A DNA stretch of 64,000 nucleotides from Bhargavaea ullalensis (lineage in GTDB: Bacteria; Bacillota; Bacilli; Bacillales_A; Planococcaceae). The DNA is taken from assembly GCF_040545425.1 (NCBI RefSeq), contig NZ_JBEPLW010000010.1. One strand, written 5' to 3'. Positions 8,567 through 17,922 of the stretch are shown one piece after another. Each line of letters opens with the position of its first letter. The first letter of the stretch is position 1. The notes beneath the pieces were generated by a model that was not told the origin of the DNA, ran no database searches, and was given only the letters and a program-made list of their open reading frames with translations. Both the position numbers and the translations under genes were made by a program.

Positions 8567-8620
8567 AATTCCGCTACTGAGACATTTCTTTATTCCAGGA
8601 GCCGTCCGGCCTATTCCTGT

Positions 8621-8935
8621 TCAGCCGATGATCAGGCTGTAGACCGCCAGAATGGCGATCGTGCCGAGTACGGTGCCCATGACGCCTCCGCCGAACCAGG
8701 CGATGGCGACGGCGGCGGCCATGCCGATGACGCCGAACATCAGGTCGGCTTCCTGGGCGTACAGGATGGCGGGGAAAATCAAAGCACCGAGCACCGCATA
8801 CGGGATGTTCCGGAGCACGCCGGAGACGGAGGGCGGCAGTTCACGACCTTCAAGAAAAGTGAGCGGGATGGCGCGCGGGATGTACGTCACCGCAGCCATG
8901 CCGAGAATCATCCACCAATACCAGGATCCCATCAT
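8621..8935 (-). CDS. azlD: Branched-chain amino-acid exporter small subunit AzlD
   Basis: The 104-residue protein has four hydrophobic segments and the AzlD pattern near its start (WMILGMAAVTYIPRAIPL), typical of this small subunit. With AzlC it forms an exporter of branched-chain amino acids or analogues such as azaleucine. It overlaps azlC by four bases (ATGA), the normal arrangement of the pair. Confidence 0.88.
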   Translation of the reverse strand: MMGSWYWWMILGMAAVTYIPRAIPLTFLEGRELPPSVSGVLRNIPYAVLGALIFPAILYAQEADLMFGVIGMAAAVAIAWFGGGVMGTVLGTIAILAVYSLIIG

Positions 8936-9657
8936 GCACTTTCCCTCCTTTCGGCCGCGTGCCGGATGAGGGCACTGCGGCGGGCATAGATGAGTTCGAC
9001 GAAAACGGAAGAGGCGAGCGTCGACACCATGATCGCCCAGCCGGTCGACAGCAGCTCCGTCCAGAAAAAGAAGCCGTTCAGCGCTGCTGCGGTGAGCGCC
9101 AGCAGGACGACTTTCCGGTTGCCTTTCATCGAAGGGATGAGCAGGGCGACGAACATCGCATACAGGGCGATCGACATGGCTGCCTGCAGGAACAGCGGAA
9201 GGTTCGCGCCGATCACGTGGCCGACGCCCGTGAAGAGGACCCAGCTGCCGTACGCCATGAGGATGACGCCCGCGCCGAATGAGGTCCGGACCCGGCCCTC
9301 CCCGTGAGTTGAAATGACGGAGAAGGTCTCGTCCGTCACGCCGAACGCATAAACCGCTTTTTTCCAGCGTGGGGCGGGTTGCATCTTTTCGTTGAGCGAG
9401 GCCGTCATAAGAAAGTGACGGATGTTCACGATGAATGTATTCAGGACGATCACAATCGGATCGACATGCTTGGCGATCAGGCCGAGCGCGATGTACTGCG
9501 AAGCGCCGGCAAAAACTAGCAGGCTCATTCCGACCGCCTCGAGGATCGTCAAACCGGTCGTCTTGGCGAGCAGGCCAAAAGTCAGGGCAATCGGAAAATA
9601 GCCGATCGCAATCATGGAGCCGGATTTGATGCCGGCCTTGAATCCGTCTTGCTGCAT
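8932..9657 (-). CDS. azlC: Branched-chain amino-acid exporter large subunit AzlC
   Basis: The 241-residue polytopic protein starts MQQDGFKAGIKSG and runs into the AzlC family motif around YFPIALTFGLLAKTTGL and GASQYIALGLI. It forms the main membrane component of the AzlCD exporter. It is the first gene of the azlC-azlD pair, transcribed leftward, and a minus-strand ribosome site (AGCTGGGATCTCC region) precedes the ATG only weakly. No regulator gene (azlB type) lies beside it. Confidence 0.88.
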   Translation of the reverse strand: MQQDGFKAGIKSGSMIAIGYFPIALTFGLLAKTTGLTILEAVGMSLLVFAGASQYIALGLIAKHVDPIVIVLNTFIVNIRHFLMTASLNEKMQPAPRWKKAVYAFGVTDETFSVISTHGEGRVRTSFGAGVILMAYGSWVLFTGVGHVIGANLPLFLQAAMSIALYAMFVALLIPSMKGNRKVVLLALTAAALNGFFFWTELLSTGWAIMVSTLASSVFVELIYARRSALIRHAAERRESA

Positions 9658-9798
9658 GGAGATCCCAGCTTTCTGAGTGAATAGTACGAGTTATTATACT
9701 ACAATTCGGTTAAGGCTTGGACAAGGGATTTTTCAGCCGGGATCATCTGTCGTAAAATAAGGGTAAAGACAGTCAAGAACCGGTCGGAGGTTGGAGAC

Positions 9799-10488
9799 AT
9801 GGGATTCTCTTTTGACATCGATACTGTAATTGAACTCACGCGCCATTACCGCGCATTCGGTCCGCTCATCGGGTTTCTTCTTCCGTTCATCGAGGCATTC
9901 CTGCCATTTTTGCCGCTTTTCGTGTTCGTCATCGCGAACGCCACCGCCTACGGCCTCGTCTTCGGCTTTCTGTTGAGCTGGGCGGGGACCGTCGCCGGCT
10001 CCTATGCGGTTTTCCTGCTCATCCGAAAATACGGGGAGACCCGCCCGTTCCGCTTCCTGACGAAAAGCGAAAAAGTGCGGAAGCTGATCCACTGGGTGGA
10101 GCGCAACAGCTTCGGGCCGCTGTTTGTCCTGATCTGCCTGCCGTTCACCCCGTCCGCGCTCGTCAATCTCGTCGCGGGTCTTTCAAATATGAAGAAAAAG
10201 GTGTACCTTCTGACGCTTATGGCCGGAAAGTTCGTCATGATTGGTACTGCCAGCTTCATCGGCTACGACCTGAAAGCGCTTTTCACGCAGCCGGTGCGCA
10301 CCGCAATCGTCATCGCGGTCATTGTCCTGCTCTGGTTTGCCGGCAAGCGTCTGGAGGCGCGGCTCAACAAGAAAGTGGAGGCCGATTTCCGCAAGCTTTC
10401 CGAGCAGCAGGCCGCCGCCGGGCGGGAAGCGGGGGAGGAAGGGGAAAAAGGTGCCGGCCGGGCGACCTGCAGAAAAGGCGGAAAGTGA
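9799..10488 (+). CDS. TVP38/TMEM64 (DedA-like VTT) membrane protein
   Basis: The 229-residue membrane protein contains the VTT domain: FLLPFIEAFLPFLPLFVFVIANA near residue 30, then a Gly-rich LSWAGTVAGSYAVFLLIRKYG, and LICLPFTPSALVNLVAGLSNM. The C-terminal 40 residues are charged, Arg/Glu/Gly-rich and cytoplasmic. DedA/VTT proteins are lipid scramblases or flippases in the cases studied; the substrate here is unknown. GGAGGTTGGAGAC precedes the start. Confidence 0.8.
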   Translation: MGFSFDIDTVIELTRHYRAFGPLIGFLLPFIEAFLPFLPLFVFVIANATAYGLVFGFLLSWAGTVAGSYAVFLLIRKYGETRPFRFLTKSEKVRKLIHWVERNSFGPLFVLICLPFTPSALVNLVAGLSNMKKKVYLLTLMAGKFVMIGTASFIGYDLKALFTQPVRTAIVIAVIVLLWFAGKRLEARLNKKVEADFRKLSEQQAAAGREAGEEGEKGAGRATCRKGGK

Positions 10489-10621
10489 CCGTCCAAACAA
10501 CAAAACCGAAGATCCATAAGGCTGCAAGCCGGCCGTCTGTCCCGTTTTCATTCCCGCGTGCCCTTCGGTACAATGGGAGGGAACGGGTTCTTTCATTCTA
10601 CCGGAAACAAAACAGGAACAT

Positions 10622-10650
10622 TTGTTCTATTTATCGCCGTCGTTTATAAT
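10622..10650 (+). promoter_or_regulatory. Sigma-A promoter for addBA
   Basis: TTGTTC (10622-10627) and TATAAT (10645-10650) are 17 bases apart, about 35 bases before the addB start. A purine-rich AAAGGAGGGG ribosome site follows. Confidence 0.65.
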
Positions 10651-10682
10651 AGAAAAAAGCCATACATAAAGGAGGGGCAGCG

Positions 10683-13600
10683 ATGTCATTCAGATTGATC
10701 ACGGGGCGTGCGGGCTCCGGAAAGACGACGAGGGTCCGGCTCGAGATTGCGGAGCGGCTGAAAGCGGATCCGCTCGGAGCACCGATTTTCGTCATCGTGC
10801 CCGATCAGATGTCCTTCTCGATGGAGAAGAGCCTGTCCACGCAGTACGGGCTTAAAGGCACGATCCGGGCTCAGGTGGCGACGTTCAAGCGGCTGGCATG
10901 GCGCATTCTTCAGGAGACGGGAGGCATCACCCGGACCGAAGTGAACGGCTTCGGCTACCGGATGCTCATCCGGAGTTTGCTTGCGGAAAACCGGGATGAG
11001 TTCAAGCTGTTCCGGCAGGCGGCCGACAAGCGCGGCTTCACCGAGCAGGTGGAGGAGCTGTTGAAGGAGTTCAGCCGGTATTGCCTGGACTGCACGAAAA
11101 TGACAGACATGCACGGTGAGCTGGAAAAGGTCGGGGCGCCTCGGGTTCTGCTCGACAAGGCGGATGATCTGGAGCTGCTCATGCAGAAGATCGAGGAGCG
11201 GCTCGGGACCGCATATGTCGACAGCGAAGGCTATCTGGCGCTGCTCGCGTCACAGGTTCATTTTTCCGATCTGATCAAGGAAGCGGAAATTTACATCGAC
11301 GGCTTCGTCACGTTCACGACACGCGAGCTCGAGATTGTCGAGGAACTGATGAAGCATGCAAAGCGCGTCACCGTCGTGCTGCCGATGGAAGATCCGTACA
11401 GTTCCGCCGACGGTTCGCAGCTTTTCTTCAATGCCATGGGCAGTGCGGCCCGGCTGTTTGATGCGGCGAAGCGCAACGGCGTGGAGACCGAAGAGGCAGT
11501 GCATGAATACGGGCAGCGGCGGTTCAAGAGCCGTGCGCTGGCGCATCTGGAATCGGATTTCGACCGGTATCCCGCCGGGCAGTCTTCTTCGGACGGGGAC
11601 GTCGAGATCATCCGGGCGGCGGATGCCCGCGCCGAGGTCCATGCAGTGGCGAGACGGATCCGGCGTCTCATGATGGAGGGGATGCGCTACCGGGACATGG
11701 CGATTTTGTACCGGCAGCCCGAAGTGTATGATGAGCTGATCGAAACGGTGTTTCCGCTTTATGATGTACCGGTGTTCATCAGCCGGAAAAAGCCGATGCT
11801 CCATCATCCGCTCATCGAGTTCAGCCGGTCGGTGCTCGAGGCCGCGGCCGGGGGATGGGAGTATGAGGATCTGTTCCGTGCGATCAAGACGGACTTGTTT
11901 TTCCCGCACGGGGGGGACATTCCGGAATGGCGCGACCGGGCGGACCGGCTGGAGAATTTCGTGCTGGCGAACGGCATCTACGGCGACCGATGGTTTGACG
12001 AGAAGCGCTGGAAGGTGAAGCGGTACCGGGGCCTGGAGTTCCACAGTCCGGTTCAGACGGACGAGGAGCTGGCGGCGGAAAAAGACCTCCACATGATGAG
12101 GGATGCGGTCCGCGAGCCGCTCGCAAACTTCGAGGCGCGGCTCCGGCGGGGACGGACCGGCCGGGACATCGCCGCGACGCTGTTCACGTTCATGGAGGAC
12201 CTGAACGTGTTTGACAAGATCGTTGACCTGCGCCGCCGCGAGGAAGAGGCGGGGCGGCTGTTTGAAGCGGCGGAGCATGACCAGGCGTGGAACACGTGGA
12301 TTGAGGTGCTTGATCAGTTTGTCCTCATGTTCGGAGACCAGGAGCGGCCGCTTGCGGAGTTCGTCAAGATTCTCGACGAAGGATTTGATACGCTGGAGTT
12401 CGCCCGGATCCCGCCGTCGATCGATGAAGTGACGGTGACGACGATCGACATTTCGCGGCTCATGGACATCGAGGCGGTGTTCGTGATCGGCGTGAACGAC
12501 GGGGTGCTGCCAAAACGCATCGACCAGGAAGGGCTGTTGTCCGACCGGGAACGGGAATGGTTCATGGAGATCGGGTTCGAGCTCGCACCGACGACGAAGA
12601 TGCGTCTCATGGACGAATTGTACATGGCGTACCGGGCGTTCACGACTGCTTCGTCGCGGCTGTTCATTTCCTATCCGGCTTCCGACGCGGAAGGAAAGGC
12701 GCTCATCCCGTCGCTTTACATCAAACGGATCGCCCAGCTGCTGCCGGACGTCCCGGAATCGGTCGTCCTGAATGACCCATCCGGCCTGCCGGATGAGGAG
12801 AGCTGGCGAGAGTACATCAGTCATCCGCGTGCAACGCTGCGCCACGCGTCGATGCAGATGCGGCTTGCAGAACACGGCGGCGAACTGTCGGCTCCTTGGC
12901 GGGCGGTCGTTGACTACTACTTGGACGATCCATACTGGTCACCGATCGTCGGGCGGATTCTCCGTCCTGCGACCGGCAGGAAGCGGACGGAGAATCTGGA
13001 GGCCGATGTCACGGAGGGCCTTTACGGGGAGGAGATCGCCTCGAGCGTGTCGCGCGTCGAGTCGTACTTCAGCTGCCCGTTCCAGCATTTTGCCAATTTC
13101 GGGCTGAAGCTGCAGGAGCGGAGCGAGTACGAGCTGGATCCGCCGGCGATCGGGGACCTGTTCCATGCGGCGCTGAAGTGGATCGCCGATGAAACGGAGC
13201 GGACCGGCAAAACGTGGGGAGAGTTGAGCGCAACCGATTGCCTGACGCTCGCCCGGGACGCCGTGGAGTCGATCACGCCGTACTTCTTCAATCAGATCCT
13301 GCTTTCCTCCAGCCGTTACCATTACATCAAGCGGAAAATCACCCGCATCATGCAGCGGACGATGCTGTCCCTCTCGAAACAATCAAAGGCATCGGGGTTC
13401 CGCCCTGTGGCGATCGAAGCCGCATTCGGACCCGGGGAGACATTCCCTCCGCTGAAAATCCCGCTCAAGCGGGGACGGGCGATGCAGCTGCGCGGCAGGA
13501 TCGACCGCGTCGACGCCGCGGAAATCGGCGGCACGCCGTACATCCGGGTCGTCGACTACAAATCCTCTGCACGTGCGCTCGACCTGACCGAAGTGTATTA

Positions 13601-14189
13601 CGGCCTGTCGCTTCAGATGCTCACTTATCTAGACGTTGCGCTGCTGCATTCGAAAGAATGGCTCGGGACGGAGGCGCTTCCGGCCGGCGTGCTGTACATG
13701 CATGTCCACAACCCGATGGTGCGGGCAGATGCCGGCGTCATGGAGGCACGCGAAATCGAGGCGGAAGCGATGAAGTCCTATCGGATGCGCGGCTATGTCA
13801 TCGACAATCCGGACGTTGTGCTGGAGATGGACCGCAATCTGGAAGGCTCGTCGGAATCGCTTCCGGTCCGGATGAACAAAAACGGCACCTTCTCAAAAAC
13901 GTCGAAAGTCCTGAATCCGGCGAGCATCGAGCTCATGCGATCATTCGTCCGGCACAAGCACCGGGAGGCGGGGGACTCGATGATCCTAGGGGACACGCGG
14001 GTGATGCCTTACCGGCTGAAAGACAAAATGCCTTGCCAGACGTGCGCGTTCCGGTCGGTTTGCCAGTTTGACCCGGCAGATCCCGAACAGAAGTACAAAC
14101 ACCTGCATCCGCTCTCGCCGGAAGATTCGGTCGTGCGCATGAAGAAGGAGGTTGATGAAGATGAATCACATTCCGGCGAAACCCGCTGA
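10683..14189 (+). CDS. addB: ATP-dependent helicase/nuclease subunit B
   Basis: Subunit of AddAB, the Gram-positive counterpart of RecBCD, which resects double-strand breaks and pauses at Chi. The 1168 residues match AddB length. The Walker A motif GRAGSGKT is at residues 8-15. The C-terminal nuclease domain has VVDYKSS. The iron-sulfur cysteines are visible as one Cys in SYFSCPF (about 796) and the trio in CQTCAFRSVC near the C-terminus. AAGGAGGGG precedes ATG 10683. It overlaps addA by 29 bases. Confidence 0.96.
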   Translation: MSFRLITGRAGSGKTTRVRLEIAERLKADPLGAPIFVIVPDQMSFSMEKSLSTQYGLKGTIRAQVATFKRLAWRILQETGGITRTEVNGFGYRMLIRSLLAENRDEFKLFRQAADKRGFTEQVEELLKEFSRYCLDCTKMTDMHGELEKVGAPRVLLDKADDLELLMQKIEERLGTAYVDSEGYLALLASQVHFSDLIKEAEIYIDGFVTFTTRELEIVEELMKHAKRVTVVLPMEDPYSSADGSQLFFNAMGSAARLFDAAKRNGVETEEAVHEYGQRRFKSRALAHLESDFDRYPAGQSSSDGDVEIIRAADARAEVHAVARRIRRLMMEGMRYRDMAILYRQPEVYDELIETVFPLYDVPVFISRKKPMLHHPLIEFSRSVLEAAAGGWEYEDLFRAIKTDLFFPHGGDIPEWRDRADRLENFVLANGIYGDRWFDEKRWKVKRYRGLEFHSPVQTDEELAAEKDLHMMRDAVREPLANFEARLRRGRTGRDIAATLFTFMEDLNVFDKIVDLRRREEEAGRLFEAAEHDQAWNTWIEVLDQFVLMFGDQERPLAEFVKILDEGFDTLEFARIPPSIDEVTVTTIDISRLMDIEAVFVIGVNDGVLPKRIDQEGLLSDREREWFMEIGFELAPTTKMRLMDELYMAYRAFTTASSRLFISYPASDAEGKALIPSLYIKRIAQLLPDVPESVVLNDPSGLPDEESWREYISHPRATLRHASMQMRLAEHGGELSAPWRAVVDYYLDDPYWSPIVGRILRPATGRKRTENLEADVTEGLYGEEIASSVSRVESYFSCPFQHFANFGLKLQERSEYELDPPAIGDLFHAALKWIADETERTGKTWGELSATDCLTLARDAVESITPYFFNQILLSSSRYHYIKRKITRIMQRTMLSLSKQSKASGFRPVAIEAAFGPGETFPPLKIPLKRGRAMQLRGRIDRVDAAEIGGTPYIRVVDYKSSARALDLTEVYYGLSLQMLTYLDVALLHSKEWLGTEALPAGVLYMHVHNPMVRADAGVMEAREIEAEAMKSYRMRGYVIDNPDVVLEMDRNLEGSSESLPVRMNKNGTFSKTSKVLNPASIELMRSFVRHKHREAGDSMILGDTRVMPYRLKDKMPCQTCAFRSVCQFDPADPEQKYKHLHPLSPEDSVVRMKKEVDEDESHSGETR

Positions 14190-17100
14190 TGCGACATGGA
14201 CGGACGCCCAGTGGCGGGCGATCCATGCATCGGGCAGCGATATCCTCGTGTCCGCCGCGGCAGGATCCGGCAAGACCGCGGTGCTCATCAACCGGCTCAT
14301 CAAGAAAGTGACCGATCCGGAAAGCCCGATTGACGTCGACGAACTGCTCGTCGTGACGTTCACAAATGCGGCGGCGGCGGAAATGCGCCACCGGATGGCT
14401 TCCGCACTCGAGGAAGCGATCGAAGACAATCCGGGCTCCTCGCGTCTGCGGCGCCAGCTGAGCCTGCTCAACAAGGCACAAATTTCCACGCTTCATTCGT
14501 TCTGTATGAACGTCGTCCGGCAGTATGCCTACATTCTGGACGTCGATCCCGGTTTTCGCATCGCAGACACGGCGGAGGCGGCGCTGCTCCGCGATGACTG
14601 CATCGGCCGCGTGCTCGAAGAAGCATACGGGGCGGATGATCCGGAGCCGGTCTACCGACTTGCCGACAGCTTCACGTCGGACCGGGACGACCAGGCGATC
14701 GAAGTGCTGATCGACCGGCTGTACGATTATTCACGTGTCCATCCGCGGCCGGAAGAATGGCTGCGCTCGATCCCGCGCGAATACCACCTGTCCGAAGACG
14801 CAGACATCGACCATTTGCCGTTCATCGGCCCGCTGAAGGAAGCGATCCGCCACCGGCTCGAGGAAGCGGCGGCGATGGCCGGAGAAGTCGGCCGCATCGC
14901 CCGCATGCCGGACGGACCGGCGCCGCTGGCCGTGACGGCGGAAGAAGACATCGAGACGATTTCCGTCTTGCTGCGCATTCTGTCGGAAGGCACATGGGCA
15001 GAAACGTTTGAGGCGTTTTCCGCACTCAGATGGGCCACCGCCGCTTCGATCAAAAAAGACAGCTGCGACATGGACCTCGCCGACCGGGCTAAGAAAAAAC
15101 GCAATGACGTGAAAAAAATCGTCAATGCGCTGAAAGATTCGTATTTCATCCGGACGCCGGACCGGCTGCTTGAAGAAATGCGGCTCATGGCCCCGATAAT
15201 GGATACGCTCATCGAATTGACCATCCGATTCGGCCGGCGCTATGCGGAAGTGAAAAAAGACCGGGGAATCGTCGACTTTTCCGATCTTGAGCACCTTGCG
15301 CTCGCCATCCTGTCCGAAGAGAAGGACGGCCGTCTTGTGCCGTCGCCGGTCGCAAAGGACTTCCGGGAGCGGTTCAAGGAAGTGCTCGTCGACGAGTACC
15401 AGGACACGAACCGCCTGCAGGAAACGCTTGTCGGCCTCGTGAAGCAGGGCGGCAATGAAGACGGCAACCTGTTCATGGTCGGCGATGTGAAACAGTCGAT
15501 CTACCGGTTCCGCCTGGCGGAGCCGATGCTGTTCCTCGGCAAGTACCTGCGTTTTGACGAAACGGCGGAAGGGACCGGCCTGAAAATCGACTTGAACGCG
15601 AACTTCCGCAGCCGGAGCCAGGTGCTCGAGGCGACGAACTATGTGTTCTCCCAAGTGATGGGCGCCCGCGTAGGCGAGATCGAGTACGACGAGGCGGCCG
15701 CGCTGAAACCGGGCGCGCCTTATCCGGATGACGGGCACAAGACGGCGCTCACGATCATCCATGATCCTGCCGATGATGAAGACGGGGAAGAAGAAGCGGA
15801 GGCGGAATCCGCTACGGATCTCGGCGACGGCGAGACGATCAAGCAGTCCCAGGCAGAAGCGCGCGCCATGATCCGGGAAATCCGGCGTCTCATGGATTCC
15901 GGCGCCGAAGTGACCGATCCGTGGAGCGGAAACAGGCGGCCGCTCGAATACCGCGACATCGTCATCCTGCTGCGCTCGATGACCTGGTCCGGAGAAATCG
16001 CGGATGAATTCCGGCTTGCCGGCATCCCGGTGTATGCAGACACGTCCGGCGGCTACTTTGATGCACTTGAAGTGATGATCATGCTGAACACGCTCCGTGT
16101 GGTCGACAACCCGTATCAGGACATCCCGTTCGCTTCCGTGCTTCGTGCGCCGTTCATCGGCCTCGGGGAAAACGAGCTTGCCCGGATCCGCCTGGCGGCT
16201 CCCGGCGAACCGTTCTACGAGGCGCTCAAGCAGTATGTCCGAAACAATGCCGCAACGGGCCTTCCGGCTGCGACCGAAGAGAAGATCCGGCGCTTTTATA
16301 TTCATTTTGAAAACTGGCGGGACCTCGCACGCCGCGGCTCGCTCGCCGATCTGATCTGGCAGGTGTACATCGACACGCACTATTATGAAATGGCCGGCGC
16401 AATGCCGAACGGCAAACAGCGGCAGGCGAACCTGCGCGCGCTCCATGACCGGGCGATCCAGTATGAGCGCACGTCGTTCCGCGGATTGTTCCGCTTTCTC
16501 CGGTTCATCGACCGGATGAGAAGGCGGGGGGACGACATGGGCACAGCGCGTGCCGTCGGGGAGCGCGACGATGTCGTGCGGATCATGACGATCCACTCAT
16601 CAAAGGGCCTCGAGTTCCCTCATGTGTTCGTCGCGGGGATCGGCCGGTCGTTCAACAAGATGGACTTCAACGAACCGTACTTGTTCGACCAGCATTTCGG
16701 GCTCGCCGTCAAGGCGGTGGATCCCGACAACCGCATCCAGTATACGTCTCTCCCGTTCCTGGCCATCAAGGAGAAAAAGGAACTGGAAATGCGGGCGGAG
16801 GAAATGCGGATCCTGTACGTCGCGATGACCCGGGCGAAGGAAAAGCTTCATCTGATCGGCTCTGTGAAGGACCTGCCCGCCGCCGTCATGAAATGGCAGG
16901 AGGGCCAGCTCACTCCGACGGATGCCATGCTGCCGGAATATGTCCGTTCCCGCGCAGCCGGCTATCTGGACTGGATCGGACCGGCTGTTGCCCGCCACCG
17001 CGACTTTGCCCCGTTCGGCACGCTGCCCGGAGCACGGCTCATCGATGACCCGTCCGGCTGGGATGTGTCGTTCGTTTCGTCGGATGAACTGGCCGCCTGG

Positions 17101-17922
17101 GAACCCGGAGTGGAAGAGGCGCTTGCGGAGCAGGCGGCGGACCGGGAGGAAACGTCGGGAGAACTGGATGCCGCGGGAAGGGTTCGGCACGTTTTTGACT
17201 ATTCCTACCCTCATGCATCGTCGGTGTTGAAGCGGTCGAAGCAGTCGGTCAGCGAAGTGAAGCGGATGTGGCTGCTGGAGAACGCGGAGGAGCCGGATCC
17301 GTTTATGACCCGTTCCGACGAGATCCGGCCGGTGTACATGCATGACCGGCCGGAATTCATGCAGGAACGCGAGCTGTCCGCGGCGGAGATCGGGACTGCG
17401 GTCCATGCCGTCATGCAGCACGCGGACCTGTCTAAGCCGCAGAACGTCCGGGACATCCAAAAACTCATCACCCGGCTCGTCGACCGCGAGATCATCACGG
17501 ACGCCGAGGCACGGGACGTGGATGCAACGGCCATCGCCCGGTTCTTCGCGACGCCGCTCTATGAACGGCTGAGAAAGTCGGCGGACATCCGGCGCGAGCT
17601 TCCGTTCACATATGGATATGACGCCGGAGATGACGACCGGCAGATCATCCAGGGGATCGTCGACTGTCTGTTCAGAGAAAAAGACGGCTGGGTGCTGCTC
17701 GACTACAAGACGGACAGGACCCGGATGTTCGCCTCCGAAGACGCGCTCTCCTCCGAGATGGAAAACCGGTACGCGGTCCAGCTGAGCCTGTATGCAAAGG
17801 CGCTTCAGGACATCCTGGACATTGAGATCAAAGAGAAACTTCTGTACCTGTTCGACGGAGAACGGGTCATCAGCATCCGGGGGGATCATTTTGACGAATT
17901 TGAAACCGACCGCATCGGCTGA
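14161..17922 (+). CDS. addA: ATP-dependent helicase/nuclease subunit A
   Basis: Superfamily 1A helicase-nuclease of the AddAB complex. The 1253 residues carry Walker A SAAAGSGKT near residue 35, motif II LVDEYQDTN, motif III GDVKQSIYRFR and motif V-type MTIHSSKGLEFP. A C-terminal RecB-family nuclease motif reads LLDYKTDR. In-frame TTG and ATG starts lie at 14152 and 14155, but ATG 14161 has the best spacing from AAGGAGG (14145-14151) and gives the AddA-like N-terminus MNHIPAKPADATWTDAQW. It lies within the addB 3' end, so the two are co-translated. Confidence 0.96.
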   Translation: MNHIPAKPADATWTDAQWRAIHASGSDILVSAAAGSGKTAVLINRLIKKVTDPESPIDVDELLVVTFTNAAAAEMRHRMASALEEAIEDNPGSSRLRRQLSLLNKAQISTLHSFCMNVVRQYAYILDVDPGFRIADTAEAALLRDDCIGRVLEEAYGADDPEPVYRLADSFTSDRDDQAIEVLIDRLYDYSRVHPRPEEWLRSIPREYHLSEDADIDHLPFIGPLKEAIRHRLEEAAAMAGEVGRIARMPDGPAPLAVTAEEDIETISVLLRILSEGTWAETFEAFSALRWATAASIKKDSCDMDLADRAKKKRNDVKKIVNALKDSYFIRTPDRLLEEMRLMAPIMDTLIELTIRFGRRYAEVKKDRGIVDFSDLEHLALAILSEEKDGRLVPSPVAKDFRERFKEVLVDEYQDTNRLQETLVGLVKQGGNEDGNLFMVGDVKQSIYRFRLAEPMLFLGKYLRFDETAEGTGLKIDLNANFRSRSQVLEATNYVFSQVMGARVGEIEYDEAAALKPGAPYPDDGHKTALTIIHDPADDEDGEEEAEAESATDLGDGETIKQSQAEARAMIREIRRLMDSGAEVTDPWSGNRRPLEYRDIVILLRSMTWSGEIADEFRLAGIPVYADTSGGYFDALEVMIMLNTLRVVDNPYQDIPFASVLRAPFIGLGENELARIRLAAPGEPFYEALKQYVRNNAATGLPAATEEKIRRFYIHFENWRDLARRGSLADLIWQVYIDTHYYEMAGAMPNGKQRQANLRALHDRAIQYERTSFRGLFRFLRFIDRMRRRGDDMGTARAVGERDDVVRIMTIHSSKGLEFPHVFVAGIGRSFNKMDFNEPYLFDQHFGLAVKAVDPDNRIQYTSLPFLAIKEKKELEMRAEEMRILYVAMTRAKEKLHLIGSVKDLPAAVMKWQEGQLTPTDAMLPEYVRSRAAGYLDWIGPAVARHRDFAPFGTLPGARLIDDPSGWDVSFVSSDELAAWEPGVEEALAEQAADREETSGELDAAGRVRHVFDYSYPHASSVLKRSKQSVSEVKRMWLLENAEEPDPFMTRSDEIRPVYMHDRPEFMQERELSAAEIGTAVHAVMQHADLSKPQNVRDIQKLITRLVDREIITDAEARDVDATAIARFFATPLYERLRKSADIRRELPFTYGYDAGDDDRQIIQGIVDCLFREKDGWVLLDYKTDRTRMFASEDALSSEMENRYAVQLSLYAKALQDILDIEIKEKLLYLFDGERVISIRGDHFDEFETDRIG

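Noticed and set aside
14731..16596. 621-codon antisense frame inside addA
   Set aside because: A shadow of high-GC codon use; addA motifs run unbroken on the sense strand.
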